A stretch of 64,000 nt of DNA from Trametes villosa (GCA_002964805.2 PUDQ02000024.1:496001-560000); one strand, 5' to 3'; positions 34,863 to 46,682 are shown, numbered from the stretch's first letter. Translations and numbers: made by a program. The notes: generated by a model from the letters alone, not told the origin.

Positions 34863-35384
34863 ATGTTCTCCCGCGCCGTCGCCATATTCTACTTCGTCCT
34901 CTCCCTTGCACTCCTTGCGGTCGCCTTGCCCGGAGGCTCGCCCCCGCCACCCACCAAGACGATCACCGCGACGCCGCCTCCCCCCGCTGCGACCGGGGAC
35001 CTTTGCAGTACCGGTCCCATCCAGTGCTGTCAGAGTATCGGAGGTGTACGTCTTATGGCTTGCGCTGTCCCTCCGTACAAACCTCACACTGCCCTTCTTG
35101 CAGGCAAATGACCCCGTCTTCGGGACTATTCTCGGCCTGCTCGGAATCGTCGTCGACGCCGTAGATACGGTCTTGGGCCTGCAGTGCTCCCCCATCAAGA
35201 TTGTCGGCCTCGGCGACAATCCCGCGTGCACGAGCAACGTCGTGTGCTGCGAGAACAACAACGTCGTAAGCACGCGTCCCTCTTTATCTCCATAATCCTC
35301 TGTGGGATATACGATACTCAACGATCCTTTGTCTGTTCGCAGGGCGGCCTCATCTCTATTGGCTGCATCGCTATCGTGCTGTGA
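34863..35384 (+). CDS. Class I hydrophobin Hyd8
   Basis: Exons 34863-35045, 35104-35265 and 35343-35384 encode 128 residues. Signal peptide MFSRAVAIFYFVLSLALLAVA, nearly that of Hyd4, then PGGSPPPPTKTITATPPPP. Core: [40 protein letters not shown], ending IAIVL. It has QSIGG where others have NSV after the first CC, and acidic replacements (DDAVDT) in the hydrophobic loop, so its assembly surface may differ. Its second intron is 77 bp, longest of the family. Confidence 0.95.
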
Positions 35385-36377
35385 CCGTCGGTCTCATCGA
35401 ATACGACTGCATGTCGGTCGCGCCTCTCACGCTCGTTTACTTACGCGTATCACCTGCTATCGCGTTACTCTAGACTGTCTTCGCTCGCTCGTTAATGCCA
35501 GGGCGTTACGCCGCTTTGGACAAAGACCGTAGTCGGCGCTGTCACCAAGTCTCAACGCTCGTACTCAACATCGTACAACCAGAACTCCGGCTAGCCTCAA
35601 GAGACTGCCGGGCCGAAAGTTTCGGCGAATGAGCTCCTGTTTTGCTATCACCGAGAATTCGAGACCCCCTTTAATCGCCTCTGTCCAGACTGTTACCTGC
35701 GAAGTGGGACGTTCCGCCAGCTCCCAAGATAGCAGCCTCGGGACGCTGCAGGACAAGGCGGCGCCGAGCGGCTGCGAGCTGACCAAACGCCCGGGGCATA
35801 CATACACATCCAGGGTCTCCTCTCCCCGCGCGCCCAGCTGTCGCTCGGATGACAGCCAATCAGTCGTCCCTGCGGTGCTTCGCCAGATGACCGCGGACAG
35901 GACACATCAGCGATCTATTCGGGACAGCATGCACGCTAGAAGCCTAGCGAGCGTACGCCGCTCCCGCGCGCATGCGAACGATCCCCCGCTCTCGGCCTCG
36001 CAGCTCCGACTCGCAGCGCGTCCGCGGACCCCCGCGAGGGAGATACGGCGGGCGCTGCGGATGTGCGAGCGGAATCTTGGGGGGAAGCACGCTGGGTGCG
36101 GTACGCGTGTCTTCGTCCGGGCTGTTCAGACGCGTTCGCGAAGATGTGTGCGCAGCGTTCAGGAACGGGGAAGGTGGAGGGAGCGCCTGGCCCGGACTGG
36201 TAGTCGAGGCTCAAAGGGCGGGGCACAACGGTAGTGGCCATTTCCATTCGCAAGGCTGCTTCCGACCAGTAATGAAATCGTACAGACGATCTACGCCCGC
36301 TCGGGGGGAACAACACACCTAAAAAGCGATAGTTAGTTCGGCGCCGTAAGCTCGGATGTATGGGATTGGACGCACAC
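35385..36377. other. Intergenic, Hyd8 to GFA gene
   Basis: About 1 kb between convergent 3' ends; no gene seen. The GC-rich reading frames at 35.6-36.3 kb appear random. Confidence 0.45.
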
Positions 36378-36931
36378 CTATTTCAGCTGCGCCGAGCTGC
36401 CCTCGTAGCCCTCCCACTTACCCAGCTTATCACCGATGTCGAGCATGCGGGTGTCGTAGAAGATGTGCGCAGTCGGCTTGACGGCCTCCCAGTCCACGAT
36501 CTTGCCCGCCTCGTCGCGGGCGAGGTGCGCGCCCCACACGCTGCACTTGCCTGCCTTCGTGTTTGCGGACATCACGCACGCGCCGCACTGCTTGCACCGA
36601 AAGCGCGTCTTCCACGGCTTGCTCGGGATCACGTAACCGTCCAGGCCATCTTCGTGCGGCGGAGGGTGCGTCCACGAGAACGCTGCCGCCGGGAAATGAA
36701 TGGTGTGCACAAAGGGGCAGCCTGATGCGCGCGGGGCGGTGAGCACCGGGCGGCGAATGGAAGATGCAGACGATAAATGGCCCGGGCGCGGGACGCACCG
36801 GACAGCCGCTGGCAATTTGTGCAGTGGCAGAAGGCACTTAGAACGGGGCTCCCAGCGACAACGTACGAGACCGCGCCGCAGAAGCAGGAGCCGCGCATCT
36901 TCCTATCTGGCCGAACATCAGTAGCGTCCAC
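36378..36931 (-). CDS. GFA-domain zinc protein (Gfa/CENP-V family)
   Basis: Exons 36931-36799 and 36721-36378 encode 158 residues. Members bind zinc, and some activate formaldehyde with glutathione; the substrate of this one is unknown. The zinc ligands are visible: GSCFCGAVSY, then CHCTNCQRLSG, then CKQCGACVMS. A conserved-looking second half, FYDTRMLDIGDKLGKWEGYEG, closes the fold. A Met at 36898 is an alternative start that trims eleven residues. It is the only non-hydrophobin enzyme gene within the hydrophobin block. Confidence 0.9.
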
Positions 36932-37201
36932 ACGCAGATGGAGACCAACAACGCATGTATTCCAGCGGATCTGCCTGGACGCCTCCTCGGCCTAGCCGCG
37001 CGAGGAGTCGCCGCGGCGAAGCTGGGATAGATCAGAAGTGTACTTACCTGACATCCAGGCGGTTGAGGACCAGGAGTGCCGCAGTCGGACGATTGCCCCG
37101 AATTGAGCGTGTGCTGTGGTCGGACTTCTGCGGACTCCCGCAAATCCGTCTAACGCGGTCATGTGAGGAATACACTCCGCGTCGCGACGCGCTTGGGCGT
37201 C

Positions 37202-38003
37202 TCATTTCCGCACCTCCTTCGCGTTGAGTTCAAGTTGCACCAGGACTCCTGTGAATGCTGCGTCGCCGACGGATCTATACCTCCCGCATTGAGGCTGGTA
37301 CACGCCGTCTCGATATGCCCAGTTGTCTGCGACCAATCCGACGGTGCCAGCCTGGTGGGGCTGGAAGTTGGAATCTTCGTTAGTCCATACATGATTGACG
37401 CGCATCCGCTGACGGAGATAACTTACGGGAGCTCTTCACAGATGACCGGTCCACCATCGCCGACTCCCCGGTGAGTCTGACCTTCGGAGCCTCTGAGACC
37501 GCCCCCCGTAAATTGACGGGCAGAATGGAAGCCTTCGTCGGGCATGATCTGTCCAATAGACCGAGAGCCACTTGCCCGCCGCTGTTGAGTCGAGCGAGCG
37601 CAAGATCCCCATGCGGATGCGGAGTGCTGGTGCATAGCGCGACGTCGCTTGTAAGCTCGAAGACTAAGGGAGGATACGTGAGCATCAGCCCACTCACCTT
37701 CCCACATTCTCGTGTCGAGAGCTGACTGGCGGACGAGCTCCGTCCTTCAACCCTGCAACGTAACGCACTGCGTCGAGTCAGCGTGCGTACCGCCAACTGG
37801 CGTCGAGCCACCTGGACCGCGCTTGCCGACGCAGCGTACCCCAGGCACGCCGCGTAAGGACAAGGTAATTCGAATTGTTCCGCGTCCGTCCCATCCTGCA
37901 CGATGCATCCTGCAAGCAAAGTACTCAGTCTCAGACCGACACCAAGGATACGAAGAGAAACATACTTCCCCGACTCCAACACTGTCCGACAGGTTTGACG
38001 CAT
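37202..38003 (-). other. Minus-strand frames with coding character, unknown
   Basis: A 207-codon frame (37380-38003) contains SGLMLTYPPLVFELTSDVAL and GDLALARLNSGGQVALGLLD; another (37202-37405) contains GTVGLVADNWAYRDGVYQ and GDAAFTGVLVQLELNAKEV. A GTAAGT at about 37430 could be a donor. I could not build a consistent gene or name a family. It may be a decayed gene upstream of Hyd9. Confidence 0.25.
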
Positions 38004-38507
38004 CCTAGCAACCTCCGCGGTGCCGCAGACGTCAAGCGTTCAGTAGGATTCAGAGCCAAAGCGTTGTGAGACCCCGCGCGCGCCCGTCGTCGCGCAGCCG
38101 ACGGCTAGCAGCACTCGATCCCCGGCGGCGCGCGGGGTCCAGCCCGACACAAGCGAAAACGCTTAATGCTGGGCTAATTAAGTCCGCAAGCGAGCGTCGA
38201 GCGTTGACGGGCGCCCCGTCCGCGCGGACTCACCCGTGCGCGCACCCCTGCCCGTCGGCGGGGCGGCGGGAGAACCCAAGCATTCAAGCATTCTGCCCGC
38301 CGACCCCGGCGCGCGGCACGAGGCAGAAGCACGAAGCTCGAAGCGCGAGCCACCAGCCGCGCTGCGTCCGCGCGATCCCCAACGTAGATCTGCCGGCAAG
38401 GCGGGAGATCCAGCAGGGAGCCGTGAAGGGTGAAACGGCGAAGGCTGCAGGGCGTGCACGGACCACGACGCGCGCCAGGAAGACGAGGAGGGGGAGGGGC
38501 GCAGGGA

Positions 38508-38513
38508 TATAAA
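38508..38513 (+). promoter_or_regulatory. TATA box of Hyd9
   Basis: TATAAA 120 bp before the Hyd9 start. Confidence 0.75.
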
Positions 38514-38627
38514 CCCCCCACCAGAGGGCAAAGGCTCCCCAGTCCGAACAGCAGCAGTTGCTTCAGCTTCCTCACGCAGCCCAACATCCTAAACACTCCT
38601 CCCCGCTCACCGCACCAGTCTTTCACG

Positions 38628-39050
38628 ATGTTCGCTCGCGTCGCTGTCGCCTCTGTTCTTGCTCTTCCTATCCTTGCGGCCGCCCAGTCCTGCTCCACCG
38701 GCCCTATCCAGTGCTGCAACAGCGTCGAGAGCGTGAGTTGTCTCCCCCAATGCGCTGCTCGACAATATGAAGCTGACCTATTCGTTCCAGGCGAACTCCG
38801 CTGCCGGCTCCGCCATTCTCTCCCTCCTCGGCATCGTCGTCCAGGACCTCACCGCTAACATCGGTCTCGGGTGCTCTCCTATCTCCGTCATCGGTGCTGG
38901 TGGGGATGCGTGCAGCGCCAACGCTGTCTGCTGCCAGGACAACAACGTCGTACGTACCCTCCCTAAGCCTCTGGACATCCGATCCCAGGGCTAACAACCT
39001 ATCCTTAGGGCGGCTTGATCTCCATCGGCTGCCTCCCCGTGTCGCTCTAA
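38628..39050 (+). CDS. Class I hydrophobin Hyd9
   Basis: Exons 38628-38732, 38791-38949 and 39009-39050 encode 101 residues, the shortest of the nine. Signal peptide MFARVAVASVLALPILAAA is followed almost at once by [11 protein letters not shown], so there is essentially no linker. Then [59 protein letters not shown]. It marks the right end of the hydrophobin group. Confidence 0.95.
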
Positions 39051-39424
39051 GCTGCAGTATGGGCGTGATGGGATCCTGAGTAGGAGGGGTGTTAGCGTAG
39101 TTCTTGGCTAATGGATGGGGATGAATGCATCGTTGTTCGTCTTCGACTTCACTGTGTGATTCGTGTGCGAAGCAAGATGGAGAGCGTCGCAGGCCTGTCG
39201 TCTCGAAAGCGGGTATAAGTACATTGGAATTGCGACTGAGCGGTCCATGATTGCGTGCTACCGATGTGTACGCCTTGGGGGCGTGCGGGTCTTGGATTGC
39301 GAACACGATGCATGGCGCGCGCGATGCACGTTGAGCTTCGAGCTCAACCAGACTTACGCGAGAGAGAACGGCGAAGCAACTGGATTCTGAGACCTTGAAT
39401 ATGCAGAATACAAGAGTTAACACC
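39051..39424. other. Convergent 3' spacer, Hyd9 and GH12 gene
   Basis: About 375 bp of presumed 3' untranslated sequence. Confidence 0.5.
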
Positions 39425-40386
39425 CTAGTTGATAGCTAAGCTGTATGCAGACCTGGACAACGAGTTAGATCCGTATGCCTCACCAAAACCTATGTCAAGT
39501 ACTTACGTCGTGAGCGTCGCAGAGCCGGACGTGGGCTCCGTACCGGCCTGCGCGGTGACGAGGAACTGCGAAGTGCTGATCCCCTGGTGCTGGGTCAAGT
39601 ACTAACAACATCACGCACGTCACAGTCAGCATGCAGCCTCAGACATGTCCACAGCCCACCAGCACTCACCGTGAGGAACGCGTTCACATCCCCGCTGAAG
39701 CTCGTGATCGTCCCGCTCGTGGGCAGGAACGAGAACACGGCGTTCGCGCCGTTCGAGCCGCTGTACAGGTTCCACGTGTGGCCCGCGAGGTTCACGTTCG
39801 CCGCGACGGGCACGGGCTTGCCGTCCGCGCCGTACTGGGACGAGATCGGGCCCGCGTTGAAGTTCGCGAGCCAGATCATGATCTCGTTCACGTTCGCGCC
39901 TCCGGCGGTGTTGGACGTGAAGAGGTCGTACGCGACGTCCGCGACGATCGAGCCCGACGCGGACTGCGACCACTTCCACGTCGTCTGCGTGCGGGCGAGA
40001 AACCGCGGTCAACGCGCCGCCATAGATACAGCTGGGGGAGGACGTACGGGGATGCTCTTGATCGCGCTGAGCTGCTTGTTGAGGCCCTGGTTGAGCTGGA
40101 TGTTCGAGAAGCTCTTCACGCCGGAGCCGCCCGTCCACTGCCAGGTCGTCTTCCACGCGACGGTGCTCCCGCTCAGGCTGACGAGGTTCGCGCACTGCGA
40201 GCCGGACGTCGCGCCGTCCTTGCCCCACTGGTCGAGCAGGAGCGAGTACGGGCCCGCGGTGACCGTGTCCCACTGGCCGCAGTGCGCGGACGTGTCGACG
40301 CTCGCGCGCGCGTCGAGCTCGGCCGGCGCGGCCGCGGCGAGGAGGGGGAGGGAGAGGAGAAGGAACGTGGAGAGTTTAGCGAACAT
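39425..40386 (-). CDS. GH12 endoglucanase / xyloglucanase, secreted
   Basis: Hydrolyses beta-1,4-glucan in cellulose or xyloglucan with retention of configuration; acts outside the cell on plant cell wall. Four exons (40386-40048, 39984-39670, 39589-39507, 39452-39425) give 254 residues. Signal peptide MFAKLSTFLLLSLPLLAAAAPA; family landmarks CGQWDTVTAGPYSLLLDQWG, TTWQWTGG, the nucleophile in NEIMIWLA (E147) and the acid/base in AGTEPTSG (E236). The last exon is only 28 nt; without it the frame would stop at a TAA just after TLTT, whereas splicing at GTAAGT restores the usual SAYSLAIN ending. Whether it prefers xyloglucan cannot be told from motifs alone. Confidence 0.95.
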
Positions 40387-41378
40387 GGCGGTGGTCCAAG
40401 TAGAGCTGATTCTGGCGCAAATGCGTACCCAAGGAGTCTCTGGCGAGGTTCCGGGGGATGAGGACCCGCAGGACGATCCGGTTGCTTATATGCGGCGGCC
40501 TGGTGAGCGTAACTGAAGTGCGCAACACCGCGCGGACGTCATGAGCATCATCGTCGCCTTCGAAAGAAGAGAGCCGGATAAACGTACGCCATTTCTTCGC
40601 GCCCCGCTGAGAGGATCGCGGCTCCGGCATACGAGCCTGACCTGGGCCGGGACCACGCGTTAGACCATACTAGCCACTCGGAGTTATTAGAAGGAGGCGC
40701 ACCGTGCAGAGACGACCCAAGGTGCGATCCCGATCACCGCATATAGTAGCGTGCGGGTCGAGACAGCACCCGCGGGACCGACGAGAACGAGAGGGATCAT
40801 GCAGAGATGGCGACAGTCGCCACAACGCTGTACCTGCTGCCTAGACACCCATGTGCTACCGCAGGGAAATCCTACACACTTAATGGAACGTCCCGTCGCC
40901 GAGTCGAGGCGCGATGGTCATACCAGGTTGGAGGCACGGCCCGGCCGGAACGACGCACTCCTCGCAGTGTCTTGGGACGTTCGCCGACGTCCTGGTGATT
41001 GGCCCTCCCCAATACTAGCGTTGGGAGATCTACATATGGGATTTGTTCGGAGAGTGCACTTGGGGGCTATTGCGAGGACTGCATGCGTGACGGGTTCGCC
41101 CGTGCCCGGGAATTACTCGCGGGGCGAGGCTGCAAACGGGAGTCAGTTACTAATTGAGACAGCCATTCTTTCTGAACACATATGTACCATTTTGACACAT
41201 ACTCTGGTGCACTCACTCCAGGAATTTGGTTGATGCGAGCGCATATGGTAGCGTCGGGGTGTATGGGAAGACGAGAGGAGGAAGTGGCCGGAAAACGTAC
41301 ATGCCCTTACCACTTCAAGAACCTCGGTACAAGTTGTATGACGTCGTTCAAGGTAAATCAAAGTCTGTTTTTACGCCC
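40387..41378. other. Intergenic upstream of GH12 gene
   Basis: About 1 kb with the GH12 promoter; no gene or repeat seen. Confidence 0.45.
40485..40490 (-). promoter_or_regulatory. TATA-like box of the GH12 gene
   Basis: TATAAG on the minus strand about 100 bp before the start. Confidence 0.55.
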
Positions 41379-41385
41379 GTTGAAG

Positions 41386-42485
41386 CCCAGTGAGAATCGA
41401 CAAGATCCAAAAGGATCCAAAAAGTTGAAAAAGATCCAATTGGGTCCTCTTCGATCTCGGCCCAAATGCGGACGAGTGCCAGGGCTTCTTTCGCCCAAAC
41501 ACATCGCTTGTACGTCATTTCTCACGGACGCGTCGCGCTGTTGACAATATTCGTTGGCCTTCGCGTCCGTAAAATCCACTGCGCGACTCTCAGAAATCGA
41601 CCACCTCCGTCGTCGTTTTCAAGTCAGGTTCAAACTCTTGAAACCCGTCACCTCCTTCACAGACGTTCTCCCGACTCGGACGGGGGGTATATAGCATGCG
41701 AGCATGGAGGTAGGACCCCAAAAGACTTCTCCCTCCTACCACCACCTCTCTCTTCCGGTAACATAGCGTTCGCTGTACTCAGTGGCACTACACTATCGCG
41801 GTGAGTATTCTCCCTGTTCCCTTATACACGCGCACGTCTATGCTAACACGGACAACCACGGGTTCGACATAGATGCACCCTAATCGGCTACCTCAAAGTA
41901 CTGACCGACCATACGAACCGAGGTGAGTGGTAGCCTGTGGAAGATTGGTCTACAGGCGAAGCCGGGAGTACCGGGCTATGCTAGGACAGCATATACGAAG
42001 GTGAGTGTCCTGCAATGCGAGTTGTCGTAATCCAAGCTAAAACGATACCAGGCACGCGATGGGTTCGACTACAAGTCGGTGTCAAAACATCAAGACACGC
42101 AACGTAACGAGGCATAGCGCAAGCAACAGGCAGCGGGCATCGAGCGGCGCGGGGAGGATGGGGAGGACGTGCAGAGGACGACGAAGGGGGCGCGGGGATG
42201 GGGCGCGAGGGCGTGTTCGGGGCAACCGCGCAGCGGCGGGCGCCTGGCATGCAATGTACAGTAGAATTGGAGCTTTCGGGATCCAATGCCATCGAATTTG
42301 AACCAAGCCCAGTAGAACCTAGTGGACGCGAATAGACACAACTGGATCTCATTGGACCTAAAACAAAAAGATCCCCCGAACGGTTTTGGGATCCATTCAC
42401 ATCCGGCGGGATCCCCCACAGGTGTTCACTCTAGATCGCGTGGGATTTATCTGGATCCCATTGGATCTTGTCGATTCTCACTGGG
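41386..42485. mobile_element. 1.1-kb non-autonomous DNA transposon with terminal inverted repeats
   Basis: The ends are inverted repeats: 25 identical bases starting CCCAGTGAG at 41386 and, inverted, ending at 42485, with GGATCCA matching further in (32 of 34). The flanks carry GTTGAAG directly repeated at 41379-41385 and 42486-42492; if one C is assigned to the duplication it is GTTGAAGC, 8 bp. A CAGTG end and an 8-bp duplication are typical of hAT elements. The subterminal zones are dense in GATCC/GGATCC (41405, 41414, 41432, 42279, 42390, 42409, 42452), like transposase-binding repeats. No transposase is encoded, so it must have been mobilised in trans. Confidence 0.85.
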
Positions 42486-42492
42486 GTTGAAG

Positions 42493-43868
42493 CTTTGAAG
42501 CATAGCTCAGTCTAACGATGGCTTACTGACGCCTTGCTCTCTACCTCCGCGGCCTTCATGCTCGTCCCGTCGTCTCACCTACCCCGCAACCGCAGCCCTC
42601 CGGCGTCAGGATCTACAAGCCGTGTAGCGGATCGCAGCAGGAGAAGCAAGCGAGGACCTTCGAATCCCCATAAAGCAGTGTATCTGCCTCCACGCTTTTC
42701 GGCGGTAAGCTGCGGCCAAGAACACAACCAGGTCAGGCTCCGAGCTTCTAGCTCCAGCACCGCCCACGGCATGAACGAGCAAGCCTAGAGAGCGCAAGGA
42801 TGACCGTTGACGTCGAGTGTTCACAAGTTACGTCCACCGACCACCAGTGGTGAGAGATGGATCATGACATGCTCGCGGCAAGGAGCAACGCTGCACCAAC
42901 GAGCTGATGCCTCCGAAAAGACCGGAGAGTGCTGTTGTGGAGGCCGCGGGGCATCCCCGCTCGCGTGTTTGGCGGTCACGGCACCAAGCCGCGTCTCCCC
43001 GGCCCCGCCCAGCAGACATCCCCCGGTTTCACCAGCTCCAGCCCTGAGAGCAAGACATGGCCCGCGACGAGTACGGTGGATCGCCACGAGCGCAGAGGGT
43101 GTTGGCAAGGTCGCCGGTCCAACGCCGCGGTGCGTTGACTGGACTCCGATGGAGAAAGCGATCGAGACGGGACCGTCCTGGGCGAGTTTAGGCTGTGGGG
43201 CAGCGCGACGTCGCGAGCTGCGCAACAGCCTTCCCGTTCCCTCGTGGACAGCAAGCGTGGCAGCCCTGCCGCACCGCCCAGCGTGCGGTGGGTCGAAGAA
43301 GCGTTGCAAATTATATCGCCCGGGATGACAAAAAAGCTTTGGATCCCATCCAGTTGCGCCCGGCGTCTTCTTTCGCCGTACCTGTGGCAGATAGGAGCGC
43401 GGCCCTCGCAGTGCTGTTGCAGAGACAGACTGAGACCGGAGCGCGTTGTTGTATTTCGCGCGTGCGATGCGGGCGGCAGGCACAGAGCTCGGGGACGAAG
43501 GCGCTGCCCGTCGGCGGTGCGCACAGAAGCGGCAAGGCCAGCGGCGCGCGGGCGGCTGCGGTGCGCGCGCCCGCGCGACGCCTTCCGCCTGTCGCGACTC
43601 GCCTGCGCTTTATCCGCTCATGCACAGCCCGCGGCGCGTCTCAGGCAGCGCTAGCTGCTCATCGCCATCAGCCATGTACGCAGATTATAAAGTGCGCCTG
43701 CCGCCACGCCCTGGACACACCCTCCCTCCTTCCCTCCCCTCCCCTTTCCGTCACCGGGGGCTCTTCTGCTTGCGTTTCCTTCCTCCGCCCGCCGCCTGAC
43801 GACTTTGCCTGCTTTTCGCGACCGCGCGCACGCTTACGACCACCGGCCACCGATCGATACCGCCCGCC
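42493..43868. other. Intergenic upstream of the membrane protein gene
   Basis: About 1.4 kb. TATAAA at 43686-43691 may serve the downstream gene (178 bp before its start) and CT-rich tracts precede the ATG. No gene seen. Confidence 0.45.
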
Positions 43869-45060
43869 ATGTCTAAGCACTTCTGCTTCTGCATCCCCGT
43901 CCGTCTCGGTGTCTTCATCTTCTCGTTCATCTCGTTCGGTCTCTCCGCGATCTCTGCGGCACTAGGATGGTTCCTCCTCCACTGTACGTCCAATTTTGCT
44001 CTCTCGCGGCAGAATACGATATACTCACCTTTTCCGCGCGTTGCATAGTGATCGACACGAACCAGCTCTCGAAGCTGGAGACCGACATGAAGGACATCGA
44101 CAAGGAGGCCTTTGAGGCGTCCCTGCACAAATACAAGTGGGCCGTCATCGTCGGCTCCATCATCTTCACCTTCGTCGCCCTCGTCGCGTTCTTCGGGTGC
44201 GTCTTCTCCCTATCCTCCTCCTTTTCACTACCCAACAGTTGTGCTGACGGCGGTCCTCCAGCTTCATCGGCTCGATCATCCGCAACCGGCGCATGGTGAA
44301 GGCGTACTCCTTCCTCACCGTGCTCACCTTCTTCCTCGGCTCGTTCGCGTCCGGCTTCCTCCTCTACGCCGTCTTCTCCCACAAGCCGTTCTGCGTCAAG
44401 ATCGACGGCACGGAGCACTGCACGAACAACAACCTCAACACCGCGCAGAAGGTCGGCTTCACGATCGGCACCGTCGTCCAGTGGCTCATCCAGCTCTGTG
44501 AGTACCCGCTCCTTTCTGCCTCTCTTCTCGCGTGCCCCTCTCTCGCGTCGTCGCCCCTTCCCGCGTCATCCCGTCCCTGGTCGGCGGGCGCGCGTCTTGT
44601 GCGGCGGGCGCGGAGATCTTGGCTCGTCCGGGGACGCCGGGCGTTTCGCGTCGCCTGTGCAGTGTGCAGGATCGCATCTCGCGCACATCATCCCCGCCCC
44701 GCGCCCGCATCCGAATTCGCAATTGCAACGCCCATTTTGTCTGATGAGACACCGGGCGGCGATGGTCCTGTCTCGGCGCTGGCGCGCCAACCTTCTCTCT
44801 TATGCCCCTTGGCTCTACCCCTTGTCCCCCTCCCTTGCCCATTACACGACGCTGACCACGCCCTTTGCGCTATAGACATCGTGACGATCATCCGGCGGTA
44901 CTACCAGCAGCTCGAGGAGGAGCGCGAGTACCGCAACGACTTCCGCCTGAACCCGACCTCGGGCGGCACGTACGAGGCGAAGGAGGGCCTGCTCGCGACC
45001 CAGGGCGCGTACCCGTACTCCGACGCGCAGAACCGCTTCGGCAACGCCGCGCACGCGTGA
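43869..45060 (+). CDS. Four-helix integral membrane protein, fungal, function unknown
   Basis: Exons 43869-43983, 44049-44196, 44262-44497 and 44876-45060 encode 227 residues. Four hydrophobic segments: VRLGVFIFSFISFGLSAISA (about 11-38), AVIVGSIIFTFVALVAFFGF (about 68-90), YSFLTVLTFFLGSFASGFLL (about 100-124) and GFTIGTVVQWLIQLYIVTII (about 148-170). The loop after helix 3 carries two cysteines (FCVKIDGTEHC) and the cytoplasmic-looking tail has RRYYQQLEEEREYRNDF and several Tyr. The size and layout resemble fungal tetraspan proteins of unknown role; I do not assign a name. Intron 3 (378 bp) is unusually long for this region. Confidence 0.85.
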
Positions 45061-45619
45061 GCCCGCCCTTGAGCGTGGCGATGGGGATGAGGATGTCCGT
45101 GTATCATACCGCGCGCGCCCGGCCTCGGGGGCGCGCTAGTGACGGGAGGCGGTTGCGGTGGATGCGCTCGCGCTCGCATGTACTCCGAGTCGTATGCTAG
45201 ACGACAAGCGGAGGTGGTGGCGGCGCGCGATGCTGTTGATGTTCTCCTTTTACTCTATCTATCACACTGTATCTCTTGAACGGACTTTCGCCCACCATAC
45301 TACTATATCACCTTGTTTTGCTTCGGGTCCTTCGTGCATGAACTGGCGTGCGACAGCGACAGCCGTAGAACTTTATGCGCGGCGGTATGAGTTTGCGTAA
45401 GTACTAGTGGCGAGACCACAACGAGGAGGCCCGAGCCTCCCGCAAACGACTAGGATATGGCTTTGCTAGGCCTATGTTGTGGCACGAACAGTGGGTGAAG
45501 CATGTTGGTGGTACGCACACAGCCGGAGACTAGATGAAGATGTAGATTCAATGATACAAGCACTCATACAACAATGTACACAATATTACAGTAGATCCGA
45601 CACACAATGTCCTCTCGAC
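45061..45619. other. Convergent 3' spacer
   Basis: About 560 bp between the 3' ends of the membrane protein gene and the 45620-46277 gene; AT-rich near 45540-45600. Confidence 0.5.
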
Positions 45620-46277
45620 TCAACCAATGTACGACACATTGTCGGTGTTGCCGACGGTCTTCTGCCGCTGCGCCTTCTCGGTGCCCTCGGGCGCGGTCGC
45701 GGCGGCCTGCTCGCGCGCGCCCTTGTCCGTCGGGTGAGTTGGGTCGGACGCGCCGGGCGGGAAGGACGTGTTGGTGTTCGGCTTGTCCGACTGCTGCGAT
45801 GGGGTACCTGCGGCGCCGCTCGACTGTCGCTGGAGACCTGCGCCGCCGTCCTGCTTCTCGCTGTCGTCGTCCTTCGCGCTCGCGAAGGGATTCGCCTGCA
45901 TACACCAAATGTCAGCACACATGGTAGGGGAGTGGTAGGAAGGGAAAGGGTACGCACGTCGTCCTCCTGTTGCTTCTTCTTGAGCTCGCCCGTGCGCAGC
46001 TCGCGCCCGTGCTCGACGACGTCGGGCTTGCGTAGGATCTTGCCCTTCAGCTCGTCCTTGTAACCCGTGAGCTTGTCGCCGGTCGTCTGGGCACACCCGC
46101 GCAGAAGTCAGCAACGGTTATTTTGGCGTGGCGGATCCAGATGGCACTCACCGCTCCCTTGCCGTACTCGGGGCCGTAGCCGACCGCGCCGGCGTGCCTC
46201 TGCTCGGGGTAGCCGTCGTCGTTCGCGGGCGCGGGGGAGTGCGCGGGGGACTCGTTGTTGATGCTCGTGCTCGACAT
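45620..46277 (-). CDS. Small hydrophilic protein, unknown function
   Basis: Exons 46277-46152, 46086-45958 and 45895-45620 encode 176 residues. There is no signal peptide or membrane segment. The central part, GDKLTGYKDELKGKILRKPD then VEHGRELRTGELKKKQQEDD and ANPF, is regular and charged, reminiscent of short fungal proteins with repeated K-x2-G-K units, and the rest is Ser/Gln/Pro-rich and probably disordered. I do not assign a function. Confidence 0.75.
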
Positions 46278-46682
46278 GGTGTTCGGCTGGTATGTGTGTG
46301 CGAGTGGTTAAGTGGGTGGGTGGGTGGTTTGGATGAGTTGCTGGATGTGTGTCTGGCCGTGCTGGGGAGAGGTGCCTAATATACGCCGTCGCTAAGAATA
46401 ACACTGACCGTTGGAGACATGACGCGTTCTGACCGCCGCCTTTGGTGTGGGGGTCACCAGCTTCAGCCTGTGCGATATGACGTCGGCGTAGTACGAGGCG
46501 GCATGACGTCATCCGCTTTGGGACGAGTGAGTGATCGTTTGTGCCTGTCCGCGTTGGTGCGGGGGAGCGCTCGGTGCGCGCGTGAGTTTGGCGGGGCGGC
46601 GGCGGTCCGAAGAGACATCGCAGCAGGGCACTCGCAAGGCAAATAACGATGAAATTAGCAGAGTCAGGTACAATCAGAGTAC
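46278..46682. other. Intergenic spacer
   Basis: About 400 bp: the promoter of the 45620-46277 gene and the 3' flank of the interrupted Kre9-like gene. A GGTGGGT-rich run at 46312-46330 is the only peculiarity. Confidence 0.45.

Larger units (their letters stand above)
36932..38627. other. Divergent interval, GFA gene to Hyd9
   Basis: About 1.7 kb with the two promoters and the unexplained minus-strand frames at 37202-38003. Confidence 0.45.

Noticed and set aside
39503..39505. TAA as the GH12 stop codon
   Set aside because: It lies inside a perfect GTAAGT donor, and splicing gives the conserved SAYS ending.
41862..41890. GGGTTCGA motif as a tRNA T-loop
   Set aside because: No acceptor, D or anticodon stems fit around it.
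43195..43965. 256-codon plus-strand frame before the membrane protein gene
   Set aside because: It overlaps the promoter and first exon in another phase and has random GC-rich composition.
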